A stretch of DNA of 13,852 nucleotides from NCBI GenBank assembly GCA_041677365.1, contig JBAYQC010000028.1, positions 1-13,852 of the forward strand, written 5' to 3'. Positions 1-6,817 of the stretch are shown here, piece by piece. Every line of letters starts with the position of its first letter. The first letter of the stretch is position 1. Under the pieces are notes generated by a model that saw only the letters and a program-made list of their open reading frames with translations, searched no databases and was not told the origin of the DNA. The translations under genes and the position numbers were made by a program. Source of the stretch: UBA2289 sp041677365 (GTDB lineage Bacteria > Bacillota_I > Bacilli_A > Izemoplasmatales > Hujiaoplasmataceae).

Positions 1-593
1 ACATTGATTTTGGAGATGAATTCATTAAAGTCATTGGTGACAATGACCTTGAAATTACTGATTTAGATGAAGTTGGAAGTAATACAACCGAAAGCGATGC
101 ATATGAATTTTTCTTTAAAAAAGTTGATGGAACCATTTATTCACGGGTCTTAGAAAAAGATCCTGATGAAGGTAGGTTCGGCATTGAGTTTAAAAACTAC
201 AACATCGTTAATGAAGAAGAAACCTTTCCAAAGTACCAGGAGAACTCATCAAATATTGGTGGTCCTAGCGGAGGCTTATTACAAACACTAGCAATTTATA
301 ATATGCTAGTCGAAGAAGATATAACTAAAGGGTTAAAAATCGCTGGTACTGGAGAAATTAACTTAAATGGAAGTGTAGGCTATATCGGCGGAGTAGAGCA
401 AAAAATCTTAACTGCCTATTTAAACAAAGTTGATGTATTTTTTATCCCATACCTTGATTCTGAGAGATATACTGATAATTATTTAGAAGCTTTAAGAGCT
501 TGTGAGAAACATGGAATTGATCCAGAGCCTTGGTTAGTACCAGTTGCTACTTTCCAAGATGCTTTAGATTATTTAGAAGGGTTAGATGGATAA
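1..593 (+). CDS. SepM/YlbL-like PDZ-Lon (S16) serine protease, 5'-truncated
   Basis: The gene enters from the left edge in frame (first full codon at 3) and ends at TAA 591-593, leaving about 196 C-terminal residues. The first part (GDEFIKVIGDNDLEI...) looks like the end of a PDZ domain. A Lon-type S16 proteolytic domain follows. The likely catalytic serine lies in GGPSGG (codon 267-269), and the likely lysine is in GGVEQK (codon 402-404), 45 residues later. In the SepM/YlbL family the Ser-Lys dyad has this spacing, and no ATPase domain is present. Family members are membrane-anchored by an N-terminal helix, which would lie outside this window, and cut extracytoplasmic peptides or division inhibitors (SepM on streptococcal competence peptide, YlbL on YneA). 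The substrate here is unknown. The stop overlaps the next start by one base (TAATG), so the genes are probably translationally coupled. Confidence 0.9.
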   Translation, partial: IDFGDEFIKVIGDNDLEITDLDEVGSNTTESDAYEFFFKKVDGTIYSRVLEKDPDEGRFGIEFKNYNIVNEEETFPKYQENSSNIGGPSGGLLQTLAIYNMLVEEDITKGLKIAGTGEINLNGSVGYIGGVEQKILTAYLNKVDVFFIPYLDSERYTDNYLEALRACEKHGIDPEPWLVPVATFQDALDYLEGLDG

Positions 594-961
594 TGAAAGC
601 CTATATAAAACTATGGAAAAATTTATTTTCCGAGCTTAATTTTAAAGTTATTTTAGATGCCTTCTTTGGTGCATTGGTATTCAATCTTTTACTTTCAGTT
701 CCGCTATTTATCGTCATGGCACAAATCATCTCAGTTTATGCTTATCTTGTTAATTTATGGGTTTGTGTTTTAATGATTCTAGCAATTTTATTAAATTATA
801 TTTTACATTTGTGGTGGAATAAAGCCTTAAGATTGGCTGAACCTAATCTTGAAGCAAATACAAAAAAACTATTTTTGGTTAATCAAATCATTACTGATAT
901 GATCATTGTAATTATTGGTTTGCTGTTTATCTTTGTGTTTATTCCCATAATTGTGGTCTAG
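593..961 (+). CDS. Small multipass membrane protein of unknown function
   Basis: I do not recognise this 122-residue protein. I place the start at ATG 593, which overlaps the upstream stop in a TAATG arrangement, and not at an upstream ATG (530) whose first 21 codons would lie inside the protease gene. After a basic N-terminus (MKAYIKLWKNLF) there are three strongly hydrophobic stretches, at about residues 23-47, 51-72 and 99-122. The last runs to the C-terminus (IVIIGLLFIFVFIPIIVV). A charged segment at about residues 74-92 separates the second and third helices. No catalytic motif is visible. It sits between the SepM-like protease and lspA, with lspA starting nine bases after its TAG stop, so a role at the membrane is plausible. 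That is inferred from position only. Confidence 0.75.
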   Translation: MKAYIKLWKNLFSELNFKVILDAFFGALVFNLLLSVPLFIVMAQIISVYAYLVNLWVCVLMILAILLNYILHLWWNKALRLAEPNLEANTKKLFLVNQIITDMIIVIIGLLFIFVFIPIIVV

Positions 962-970
962 AGGTGGATA

Positions 971-1462
971 ATGATTAAGTGGTTGTTAATAATACTAGGA
1001 TTAATTGGTTTAGATCAAATCAGTAAGATTTGGGTATCTGAGACAATGATGATTGAAGAGAGTATACCGGTGATTAAAGATTTTTTTCATATAACCTATA
1101 CTAGAAACCTCGGAATGGTTTTTGGTGGACTTCAAGGAACTGCGGCTCAGTATTATTGGGTATTTCTAATTTTTGCAATAGTAGCTATTGGTGTCTTTGG
1201 ATATATGTTTTTAAAAAGCGATTTTTCTGATAAAAAGTTAGTTGTGTTTCGAATAGCGCTAGCTTTACTTATTGCTGGTACCATTGGAAATGCAATTGAT
1301 CGAGCTGTTCAAGTCGATCACGCTGTTATTGACTTTATTGATTTTAAAGGTATTTGGAGTTATATTTTTAATCTTGCTGATACCTTCTTAAATGTTGGAA
1401 TTGCTTTATTCTTTATTGATATAATGTTTTTAGAAAAGAAACGAGTGAAGACAAATGGATGA
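971..1462 (+). CDS. lspA: Lipoprotein signal peptidase (signal peptidase II)
   Basis: This 163-residue membrane aspartyl protease removes the signal peptide from diacylglyceryl-modified prolipoproteins, cutting before the lipidated cysteine. The length and four-helix layout are typical of LspA. Family motifs are present in order: LDQISK at 14-19, TRNLGMVFG at 44-52, GNAIDR at 106-111, VIDFIDF at 119-125 and FNLADTFLNVG at 133-143. The conserved aspartates D110, D121 and D137 fall in these blocks; one of the first two together with D137 forms the catalytic pair in characterised enzymes. The start ATG 971 has an AGAGGTGG ribosome binding site at 960-967. The TGA stop is used as a true stop, because rluD begins inside the last codons (8-base overlap). 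The lspA-rluD pairing is common in Firmicutes. Confidence 0.97.
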   Translation: MIKWLLIILGLIGLDQISKIWVSETMMIEESIPVIKDFFHITYTRNLGMVFGGLQGTAAQYYWVFLIFAIVAIGVFGYMFLKSDFSDKKLVVFRIALALLIAGTIGNAIDRAVQVDHAVIDFIDFKGIWSYIFNLADTFLNVGIALFFIDIMFLEKKRVKTNG

Positions 1463-2363
1463 TTTGTTTTTTGAGTACGAAGTTAATATTCAAGATAGTT
1501 TAGATCGAATTGATCGTTTTTTAGCAAACAAAATTGAACATTTAAGTCGTTCAACTATTAAAAAATTAATCGCCGAAGAAAAGGTACTTGTTAACCAAGC
1601 ACCAATTAAAGCTAGTTACAGTTTAAAAGTTTCTGATTTGATTGAAATCATTGATGTTGTTCTTAATGAGACTGATATTATACCCAAAGAAATGCCGTTA
1701 GAGATAATTTATGAAGATGAAGATGTCTTAGTTATTAACAAACCTTCAGGACTTGTGGTACACCCTGCTCCCGGGCATTACACCGATACTTTGGTAAATG
1801 GATTACTCTGGCATTTAAAATCACTATCAGATGTAAACGGAGAATATCGACCAGGAATCGTTCATCGAATTGATAAAGACACTTCAGGATTGTTAATGGT
1901 TGCTAAGAATAACTATTCTCATGAAATTTTAGCTCGAGAACTTCAAGAAAAAAAGACTAAACGCGAATACATTGCTTTGGTTGAAGGGGTTATTCTAAAC
2001 AAAAAAGGCCGTATCAACGCTCCGATTGGTAGAGACAAACAAAACCGCTTAAAAATGGCAGTTACAGCTAACGGAAAAGAAGCAGTTACTAATTTCGAAG
2101 TTTTAGAAACGTTTTCAGATTCAACCTTAATTAAATGCATATTAGAAACTGGTAGAACTCATCAAATCCGAGTACACTTAAATTATATCAATCATCCTTT
2201 AGTAAATGACTATGTCTATGGAAATGCACCAATTAATGATTTTGGTCAGTTTCTACACGCTCAAACTCTCGGTTTCACACACCCAAAGACTAAAGAATGG
2301 ATGGAATTTAAATCGCCACTACCTAATATATTTGAGGACTATCTCCAAAAAAAAAGAATTTAA
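1455..2363 (+). CDS. rluD: Ribosomal large subunit pseudouridine synthase, RluD/RluA family
   Basis: A 302-residue enzyme that converts uridines to pseudouridine in 23S rRNA. An S4 RNA-binding domain spans about residues 17-75 (RIDRFLANKIEHLSRSTIKKLI). The catalytic domain follows, with VINKPSGLVVHP at 93-104 and the signature HRIDKDTSGLL at 137-147. The catalytic aspartate should be D140. The late family motif GRTHQIRVHL is also intact. Length and domain order fit RluD (helix 69 modification in E. coli), but RluD, RluC and RluA paralogs are hard to separate by eye, so the exact target uridines are uncertain. The gene starts eight bases before the end of lspA and closes the operon at a hairpin shared with rnhC. 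Confidence 0.93.
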   Translation: MDDLFFEYEVNIQDSLDRIDRFLANKIEHLSRSTIKKLIAEEKVLVNQAPIKASYSLKVSDLIEIIDVVLNETDIIPKEMPLEIIYEDEDVLVINKPSGLVVHPAPGHYTDTLVNGLLWHLKSLSDVNGEYRPGIVHRIDKDTSGLLMVAKNNYSHEILARELQEKKTKREYIALVEGVILNKKGRINAPIGRDKQNRLKMAVTANGKEAVTNFEVLETFSDSTLIKCILETGRTHQIRVHLNYINHPLVNDYVYGNAPINDFGQFLHAQTLGFTHPKTKEWMEFKSPLPNIFEDYLQKKRI

Positions 2364-2385
2364 ATTTAAAATTTAATTCTTTTTT
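2350..2385. terminator. Bidirectional A/T hairpin between rluD and rnhC
   Basis: AAAAAAGAATT (2350-2360) pairs perfectly with AATTCTTTTTT (2375-2385), with a further AAA/TTT pairing inside. Read on the + strand the hairpin ends in T's for rluD. Read on the - strand it ends in T's for rnhC. The stop codons of both converging genes (TAA 2361-2363, and TAA on the minus strand at 2373-2375) lie inside the hairpin. The stem has only one G-C pair, so its efficiency is uncertain. Confidence 0.7.
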
Positions 2386-3278
2386 ATTTTTTCAAAATTC
2401 TTAAAATTTACCTTAGCAATTTTATTAAAGACTTCTTCGCCATGCTTTAACGCTATTACTTTGGCAATAGCATCTACACCAGGCCCCGCGCCTTTTGGAA
2501 GCACAATTCCAATCTCTTTACTCAATTCATCAAAAGCAAGAAGAAACTTATATCTAGCGATAATCGCAGCTACTGCCACAGCTTGATGAATTGACTCTGC
2601 TTGGGTTAAAAAGTCTATATTTTTAACAACAGTTTCACCACTTAAATAATTAAAGTAATTAGACTCAGAACAGAACTTATCCAAAATTATTTTTTGATAG
2701 TCTGAATGCTTATCTACAAGCTTTTTTATTGCATGATTGTGTAGATAAGCTTTAATCTTATTCATATTGTATCCTTGACTTGTTAATTCGTTGAATTTTT
2801 CATTCTTTAAGACTAGTATATGGTAACTGATTTGGGAAATAAGTTTTTCCCCGATAACTCTAATTTCTCTATCGTTAATTCTTTTTGAATCTTTGATATT
2901 AAGTGTGTCTAAAAAGGTGTAATCCTGAGGGGTAACGTATGCTGAACAAACAACAACTGGGCCAAAAAAGTCACCAGTACCTACCTCATCAGAACCAATA
3001 ACTCTTAAATTATAATATTGATTATCATAATCGATAATTGGAAGTTCTTCCTCATTAGGCAAAGTTTCAATACCAAAAATATCAGCCCATTTTTTATATT
3101 CGTTATAACCTCTTGTTCCTTGAAACATCACTTTGTTTGAATTATAAACTGTAATTGAAAAATCATCAGTTTTAAAACGATGTTTTATTTTTAAATCTTC
3201 ACTATTCTCTTCGATTTTTTGGTAGTATGTTATAAATTTTTTTAAATCTTTATCACTTATAGTAAAAACATAGTTCAT
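2373..3278 (-). CDS. rnhC: Ribonuclease HIII
   Basis: RNase HIII cleaves the RNA strand of RNA-DNA hybrids, including R-loops and Okazaki primers, in Firmicutes and relatives. The protein is 301 residues if begun at ATG 3278. An N-terminal TBP-like substrate-binding domain (about 1-85) has the usual FQGTRG-type segment. The RNase H fold follows with GSDEVGTGDFFGP (D97 and E98 in this numbering), the KDSKRI block, ILDKFC (D200) and QAES...AVAVAAIIAR (E228). These are the family's acidic active-site positions. A longer reading begins at TTG 3287, but the GAGGAG ribosome binding site abuts that codon and sits nine bases from the ATG, so ATG is preferred. D97/E98 is also the numbering I recall for characterised RNase HIII. 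It is transcribed alone, divergent from mutS2 and convergent with rluD. Confidence 0.95.
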   Translation of the reverse strand: MNYVFTISDKDLKKFITYYQKIEENSEDLKIKHRFKTDDFSITVYNSNKVMFQGTRGYNEYKKWADIFGIETLPNEEELPIIDYDNQYYNLRVIGSDEVGTGDFFGPVVVCSAYVTPQDYTFLDTLNIKDSKRINDREIRVIGEKLISQISYHILVLKNEKFNELTSQGYNMNKIKAYLHNHAIKKLVDKHSDYQKIILDKFCSESNYFNYLSGETVVKNIDFLTQAESIHQAVAVAAIIARYKFLLAFDELSKEIGIVLPKGAGPGVDAIAKVIALKHGEEVFNKIAKVNFKNFEKIKKN

Positions 3279-3287
3279 CTTGGTCAA

Positions 3288-3293
3288 CTCCTC
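3288..3293 (-). promoter_or_regulatory. Ribosome binding site that decides the rnhC start
   Basis: On the minus strand GAGGAG occupies 3293-3288. It lies nine bases before ATG 3278 but directly against TTG 3287, which leaves no usable spacing for the TTG. This makes the shorter 301-residue protein the likely product. Confidence 0.8.
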
Positions 3294-3298
3294 TTTTT

Positions 3299-3307
3299 AT
3301 TTTAGCA
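3299..3307 (-). promoter_or_regulatory. Probable extended -10 promoter of rnhC
   Basis: The minus strand reads TATGCTAAAAT, a good extended -10 (TG-n-TAAAAT), with the hexamer at 3304-3299. The -35 region is poor, as often seen with extended -10 promoters. The predicted start falls about seven bases downstream, near 3292, giving an almost absent leader that would begin inside the ribosome binding site. The position or use of this site is therefore uncertain. Confidence 0.45.
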
Positions 3308-3312
3308 TAAAC

Positions 3313-3323
3313 TGTGATAAAAT
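3313..3323 (+). promoter_or_regulatory. Probable extended -10 promoter of mutS2 operon
   Basis: TGTGATAAAAT fits the extended -10 consensus, with hexamer TAAAAT at 3318-3323 and TG at 3315-3316. No good -35 is seen. It mirrors the rnhC site on the other strand. The predicted start near 3330 lies within the AAGGAG ribosome binding site (3326-3331), so the leader would be extremely short. Another promoter may be used. Confidence 0.45.
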
Positions 3324-3338
3324 AGAAGGAGCGGGTGA

Positions 3339-5669
3339 ATGATAATGTACTTTGAAACCAAAAAATTAGAATATAATAAAATTTTAGATAACATAAAAAT
3401 ATATGCCCAAACCGATTTAGGAAAAAAGGCTATTTTTTCAATTGAACCTTTAAGAAATGAATTTGAAATAAAACTTTTGATGACAGAAACATTTGAAGCC
3501 AAAACCTTAATTGAGCGTTATGATGAAACTCCACTTTCAGGAGTATTAGATTTAACTAATATTATCAAAAAATCGCAGATTGGTTCGACACTTTCAATCG
3601 ATGAGTTCATGCGGGTAGTTTCACATCAAGAAGCAATAACTCGAACTTTAAATTTTGTGAAAAAGGCACAAGCTTTAGAAATAGATTTCACAAATTTACT
3701 TGCCTATTACAATCGCTTAAATGATTTAACTGCTTTAAAGAAGAGTATTGACTTAGTGATTGATCGTAAGGGTGAAATTTATGATAACGCTAGTTCTAAG
3801 TTAGCGGAAATTCGGAAAAAAATTACTTTTACTGAAGAAAGAATCAATAATAAAATGCAAAGTTTGCTTAAGAGTGAACAAAAAAAACTTTCCGATGGTT
3901 TGATAACCATTAGAAACAACCGATTAGTATTACCGGTAAAACTAGAATATAAGAATAGTTTTAAAGGAATTCTACACGATTCTTCATCTTCGGGTGAAAC
4001 TGTATTTATTGAACCGATGGCATGTGTGGATATGAATAACGATTTAGCAAGATTTTTCGTTGAAGAAGTCAATGAAATCGAAAGAATTCTATCAGCTTTA
4101 ACTATAAAAGTAAGTGAAAAAATTGAAGAACTAAAACAAAATCAAGAAATATTTGTTCATCTTGATTTAACCTTCGCAAAAGCGAAATATGCACTTAACT
4201 TTACCTGTAACAAACCAAATATTACAAAAGATAAAATATCTTTACTTAATGCAAGACATCCATTAATAGACCAAAATGAAGTTGTGGGAAATAATATTAC
4301 TTTCCATAAGTATAATCATATTATCATTACCGGACCTAATACTGGAGGAAAAACTGTAGCTTTAAAAACTTTGGGCTTATTAGCGTTAATGGCTCAATCA
4401 GGAATGTTGATACCGGTAGATGAAGGTTCAGACATTATAATCTTTTCCAATATATTTGCAGATATAGGTGACGAACAATCAATCGAGCAATCTCTTTCAA
4501 CTTTTTCGTCACATATAGAAAATATAACTAAAATACTTTCTTTATCAGAAGATAACTCTTTAGTTTTGCTGGACGAAATAGGTTCAGGTACAGACCCTAA
4601 AGAAGGAGCTTCTTTAGCGATTGCGATTATTGATCATCTTCGAAACAAAAAACTCTATTCGATGATAACTACTCATTACCCTGAACTTAAGACTTATGCA
4701 TATAATCTCGACAATGCTGTTAATGCCTCAGTAGAATTTGATATAAATACTTTAAGGCCGACATATCATTTAAGAATTGGAATTCCAGGGACATCAAATG
4801 CGATAAAAATTGCTAGAAGATTAGGCCTTAATAAAACTATTTGTGAACAAGCTGAATCAGTATCTTTAACATTTGATACTGATGTTTCAAAATTAATAAA
4901 GAAACTTGAAGACCAAAGCCTAGAATTAGATCTTGAAGTCAAGGAATATCGGAATAAAATTAAAAACCTAGAGATTGAAGAGAAACAATTACAAGATCTA
5001 AAAAACCGTGAAGAACTACTTCAAAACCAGAGGATGAAGGAGTTCGAGGCGGCTGAAGAGGCCCGACTAGAGGCTTTGAATGAAAAAGCTCTTGATTTAA
5101 TTGAAGAGTTAGATGAACTAAAAAAGACTGCTCAATTTAAGGAACATGAACTTGCAAAATTAAAACATGATACCAAAACAGTTTTCAATCGTAAAAGAGC
5201 TTATAAGAAAACCACACATAAATCAATTCAAGAAAATGATATTGTCAACGTTTTAGCTTATCAAAAACAAGCTACTGTAATTAAAAAACTGAAGAACAAC
5301 CAGTTTGAAGTTGCCATGGGTAATTTAAGTCTAACTGTTAAAGAAAAAGAAATTGAATTTGTATCTAGAAAACAAGAAAAAATTAAAACTACCTATCAAA
5401 CTAGCTCTGACCCACAGGTAAGAACAGTTAAAGTAGAGCTAGATTTACACGGAAAACGGTATGAAGAAGCGATGCTTGAGTTAGATAAATTCGTTGATGA
5501 TTGTCTATTAAACAATTTAGAATTTGCTTATGTGGTTCATGGAATTGGTACAGGAGCGTTGAAAAAAGGTGTAGAGAAATATGCCAAGAGCAATCCACAG
5601 ATTAAAAGTTTCCGCAGGGGAACAGAGAATGAAGGTGGATTAGGAGTGACGGTAATTCAATTTAAGTAA
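3339..5669 (+). CDS. mutS2: MutS2 family ATPase with C-terminal Smr domain
   Basis: A 776-residue MutS2, full length for the family, without the mismatch-binding N-terminal domain of MutS1. An N-terminal core and clamp region (about 1-310) leads to the MutS ATPase: Walker A GPNTGGKT at 332-339, the DIGDEQSIEQSLSTFSSH signature from 375, Walker B LLDEIGSGTD with D412/E413, and the TTHYPELK switch with H446. A Glu/Lys-rich coiled coil covers about 510-650. The Smr nuclease domain ends the protein, with LDLHG at 701-705 and HGIGTGALKKGV from 734. Family members have been linked to suppression of recombination and, in Bacillus subtilis, to rescue of collided ribosomes. Which role applies here cannot be read from sequence. 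AAGGAG at 3326-3331 lies seven bases from ATG 3339. It heads an operon with the thioredoxin-like gene, truB, ribF and the YcjF-like gene. Confidence 0.96.
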   Translation: MIMYFETKKLEYNKILDNIKIYAQTDLGKKAIFSIEPLRNEFEIKLLMTETFEAKTLIERYDETPLSGVLDLTNIIKKSQIGSTLSIDEFMRVVSHQEAITRTLNFVKKAQALEIDFTNLLAYYNRLNDLTALKKSIDLVIDRKGEIYDNASSKLAEIRKKITFTEERINNKMQSLLKSEQKKLSDGLITIRNNRLVLPVKLEYKNSFKGILHDSSSSGETVFIEPMACVDMNNDLARFFVEEVNEIERILSALTIKVSEKIEELKQNQEIFVHLDLTFAKAKYALNFTCNKPNITKDKISLLNARHPLIDQNEVVGNNITFHKYNHIIITGPNTGGKTVALKTLGLLALMAQSGMLIPVDEGSDIIIFSNIFADIGDEQSIEQSLSTFSSHIENITKILSLSEDNSLVLLDEIGSGTDPKEGASLAIAIIDHLRNKKLYSMITTHYPELKTYAYNLDNAVNASVEFDINTLRPTYHLRIGIPGTSNAIKIARRLGLNKTICEQAESVSLTFDTDVSKLIKKLEDQSLELDLEVKEYRNKIKNLEIEEKQLQDLKNREELLQNQRMKEFEAAEEARLEALNEKALDLIEELDELKKTAQFKEHELAKLKHDTKTVFNRKRAYKKTTHKSIQENDIVNVLAYQKQATVIKKLKNNQFEVAMGNLSLTVKEKEIEFVSRKQEKIKTTYQTSSDPQVRTVKVELDLHGKRYEEAMLELDKFVDDCLLNNLEFAYVVHGIGTGALKKGVEKYAKSNPQIKSFRRGTENEGGLGVTVIQFK

Positions 5670-5678
5670 GGAGTATTC

Positions 5679-5939
5679 ATGAAAAAACTGGAAATATATA
5701 TAGCTCGCTATTGCGGAACTTGTAGAGGACTAAAAAAGCGAATAATCAACATAAAAGAATCTCTAATTGAAGTTGAGATAATTTTTCGTGATATCGATAT
5801 TGAAAGAGATAAAGTCAGAAAAAATAATATTGAAAATGTTCCTACAATTATTTTCTATATTGACAACCAAGAAGTCTCTCGTTTAGACGGATACATCTCC
5901 GAAGAAGATATTTTACACTTATTAGACGAGGCCAAATGA
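5679..5939 (+). CDS. Small thioredoxin-fold protein (CGTC)
   Basis: An 86-residue protein with a minimal thioredoxin fold: beta strand LEIYIA, redox motif CGTC at 12-15, a basic helix (RGLKKRIINIKE), strand VEIIFRDIDIE, and the expected cis-proline in NVPTIIFY (P55). No signal peptide or membrane helix is present, so it should be cytoplasmic. It is shorter than classical thioredoxin (about 105 residues) and resembles small thioredoxin- or glutaredoxin-like proteins. Disulfide reduction is likely, the partner unknown. AAGGAG at 5668-5673 overlaps the mutS2 stop, and the gene's own TGA stop overlaps the truB start (TGATG). It is therefore embedded in the mutS2-truB operon and probably translated in step with both. 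Confidence 0.85.
   Translation: MKKLEIYIARYCGTCRGLKKRIINIKESLIEVEIIFRDIDIERDKVRKNNIENVPTIIFYIDNQEVSRLDGYISEEDILHLLDEAK
5928..5931 (+). promoter_or_regulatory. Ribosome binding site that favours the second truB ATG
   Basis: GAGG at 5928-5931 lies four bases before ATG 5936 and seven before ATG 5939. The second spacing is better, and the protein from there (MDGLLIVNK) begins the way TruB proteins usually do. Confidence 0.55.
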
Positions 5940-6817
5940 TGGATGGATTATTAATTGTTAATAAAGACATTAACATGACTTCTCATGATGTTGTCAACAT
6001 TGCCCGTAAGGCATTGAAGACAAAAAAAATTGGTCATACAGGAACTTTAGACCCGAATGCTACAGGAGTATTAGTTTTAGCAGTTGGTAGAGCAACTAAA
6101 CTAATGAAATACTTTCTTAATGATAACAAAACATATATCGCTGAATTTTTGATTGGTAAAGCTTATGATACAGATGATGTAACTGGAAAATTAGTTGCTG
6201 AGAAAACTACAAAAGACCTAAGCTTAGATACAGTCAAAAACAAGTTACTAAGTTACTTAGGGGAAAGTGAACAACTACCCCCTGATTATTCTGCGGTCAA
6301 AATTGATGGAAAGAAATTATATGAACTTGCTAGAAAAAACCAAGTAATTGACAATAAAAAACTACGCAAAATTAATATCGAAGATATCAAAATCTTCGAT
6401 ATCAAAAGAATTGATGACACAATATTGCTTAAGACAAGCTTGACAGTTTCTAAAGGAACGTATATTCGCTCAATAGCTAGAGATTTAGGATATGACTTGG
6501 ATAATTACGGAACGTTGTTTTCTCTTGTAAGAACTAAAGTAAACGAATTTTCTCTTGAAGATGCAAACACAATTTCCGAATTGAAATCAGGAAATTTTAC
6601 TCTTAAGTCTCCTTTTGAATATTTAGATTTACCAAGGATAACAGTTTCAAAAAATATTGAAGATGAAATTGAGCATGGTAGATTTTTAGACTTAAAGTAT
6701 TTTAAAGCAAAAAAAGACACAATAGTTTATTCTGAAACTAATGAGCCTTTAGCTATATATTTTTATGATGAGACAATAAATAAAATGAGGATGAGTGTTA
6801 AATGGCGGTTAAAATAA
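5939..6817 (+). CDS. truB: tRNA pseudouridine-55 synthase
   Basis: TruB makes the universal pseudouridine 55 in the T-loop of tRNAs. The protein is about 292 residues from ATG 5939 (ATG 5936 would add one Met). Conserved blocks are in order: MDGLLIVNKD at the N-terminus, MTSHDVV at about 13-19, and GHTGTLDPNATGVL with catalytic D38. PPDYSAVKIDGKKLYELAR and KGTYIRSIARDLG follow. The C-terminal 70 residues form a divergent, PUA-like tail. It overlaps the end of the thioredoxin-like gene in a TGATG junction and overlaps ribF by 16 bases. truB next to ribF is a common bacterial arrangement. Confidence 0.96.
   Translation: MDGLLIVNKDINMTSHDVVNIARKALKTKKIGHTGTLDPNATGVLVLAVGRATKLMKYFLNDNKTYIAEFLIGKAYDTDDVTGKLVAEKTTKDLSLDTVKNKLLSYLGESEQLPPDYSAVKIDGKKLYELARKNQVIDNKKLRKINIEDIKIFDIKRIDDTILLKTSLTVSKGTYIRSIARDLGYDLDNYGTLFSLVRTKVNEFSLEDANTISELKSGNFTLKSPFEYLDLPRITVSKNIEDEIEHGRFLDLKYFKAKKDTIVYSETNEPLAIYFYDETINKMRMSVKWRLK
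6375..6402 (+). repeat. Perfect 11-bp inverted repeat inside truB
   Basis: ATATCGAAGAT (6375-6385) and ATCTTCGATAT (6392-6402) are exact reverse complements separated by six bases. The resulting mRNA hairpin lies in the middle of the truB coding region (protein segment IEDIKIFDIK). No T-run follows, so it is not a standard terminator. Confidence 0.6.

Noticed and set aside
530..592. Longer reading of the small membrane protein from ATG 530
   Set aside because: Its first 21 codons lie within the protease gene in another frame and are basic and cysteine-containing, unlike the rest. ATG 593 overlaps the upstream stop neatly.
3779..4072. 97-codon open frame on the minus strand inside mutS2
   Set aside because: It is antisense to a clear full-length gene, with a Ser/Leu-rich shadow-like composition and no independent signals.
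6760..6810. FMN riboswitch ahead of ribF
   Set aside because: The region is truB coding sequence with normal codons and shows no conserved RFN-element blocks.
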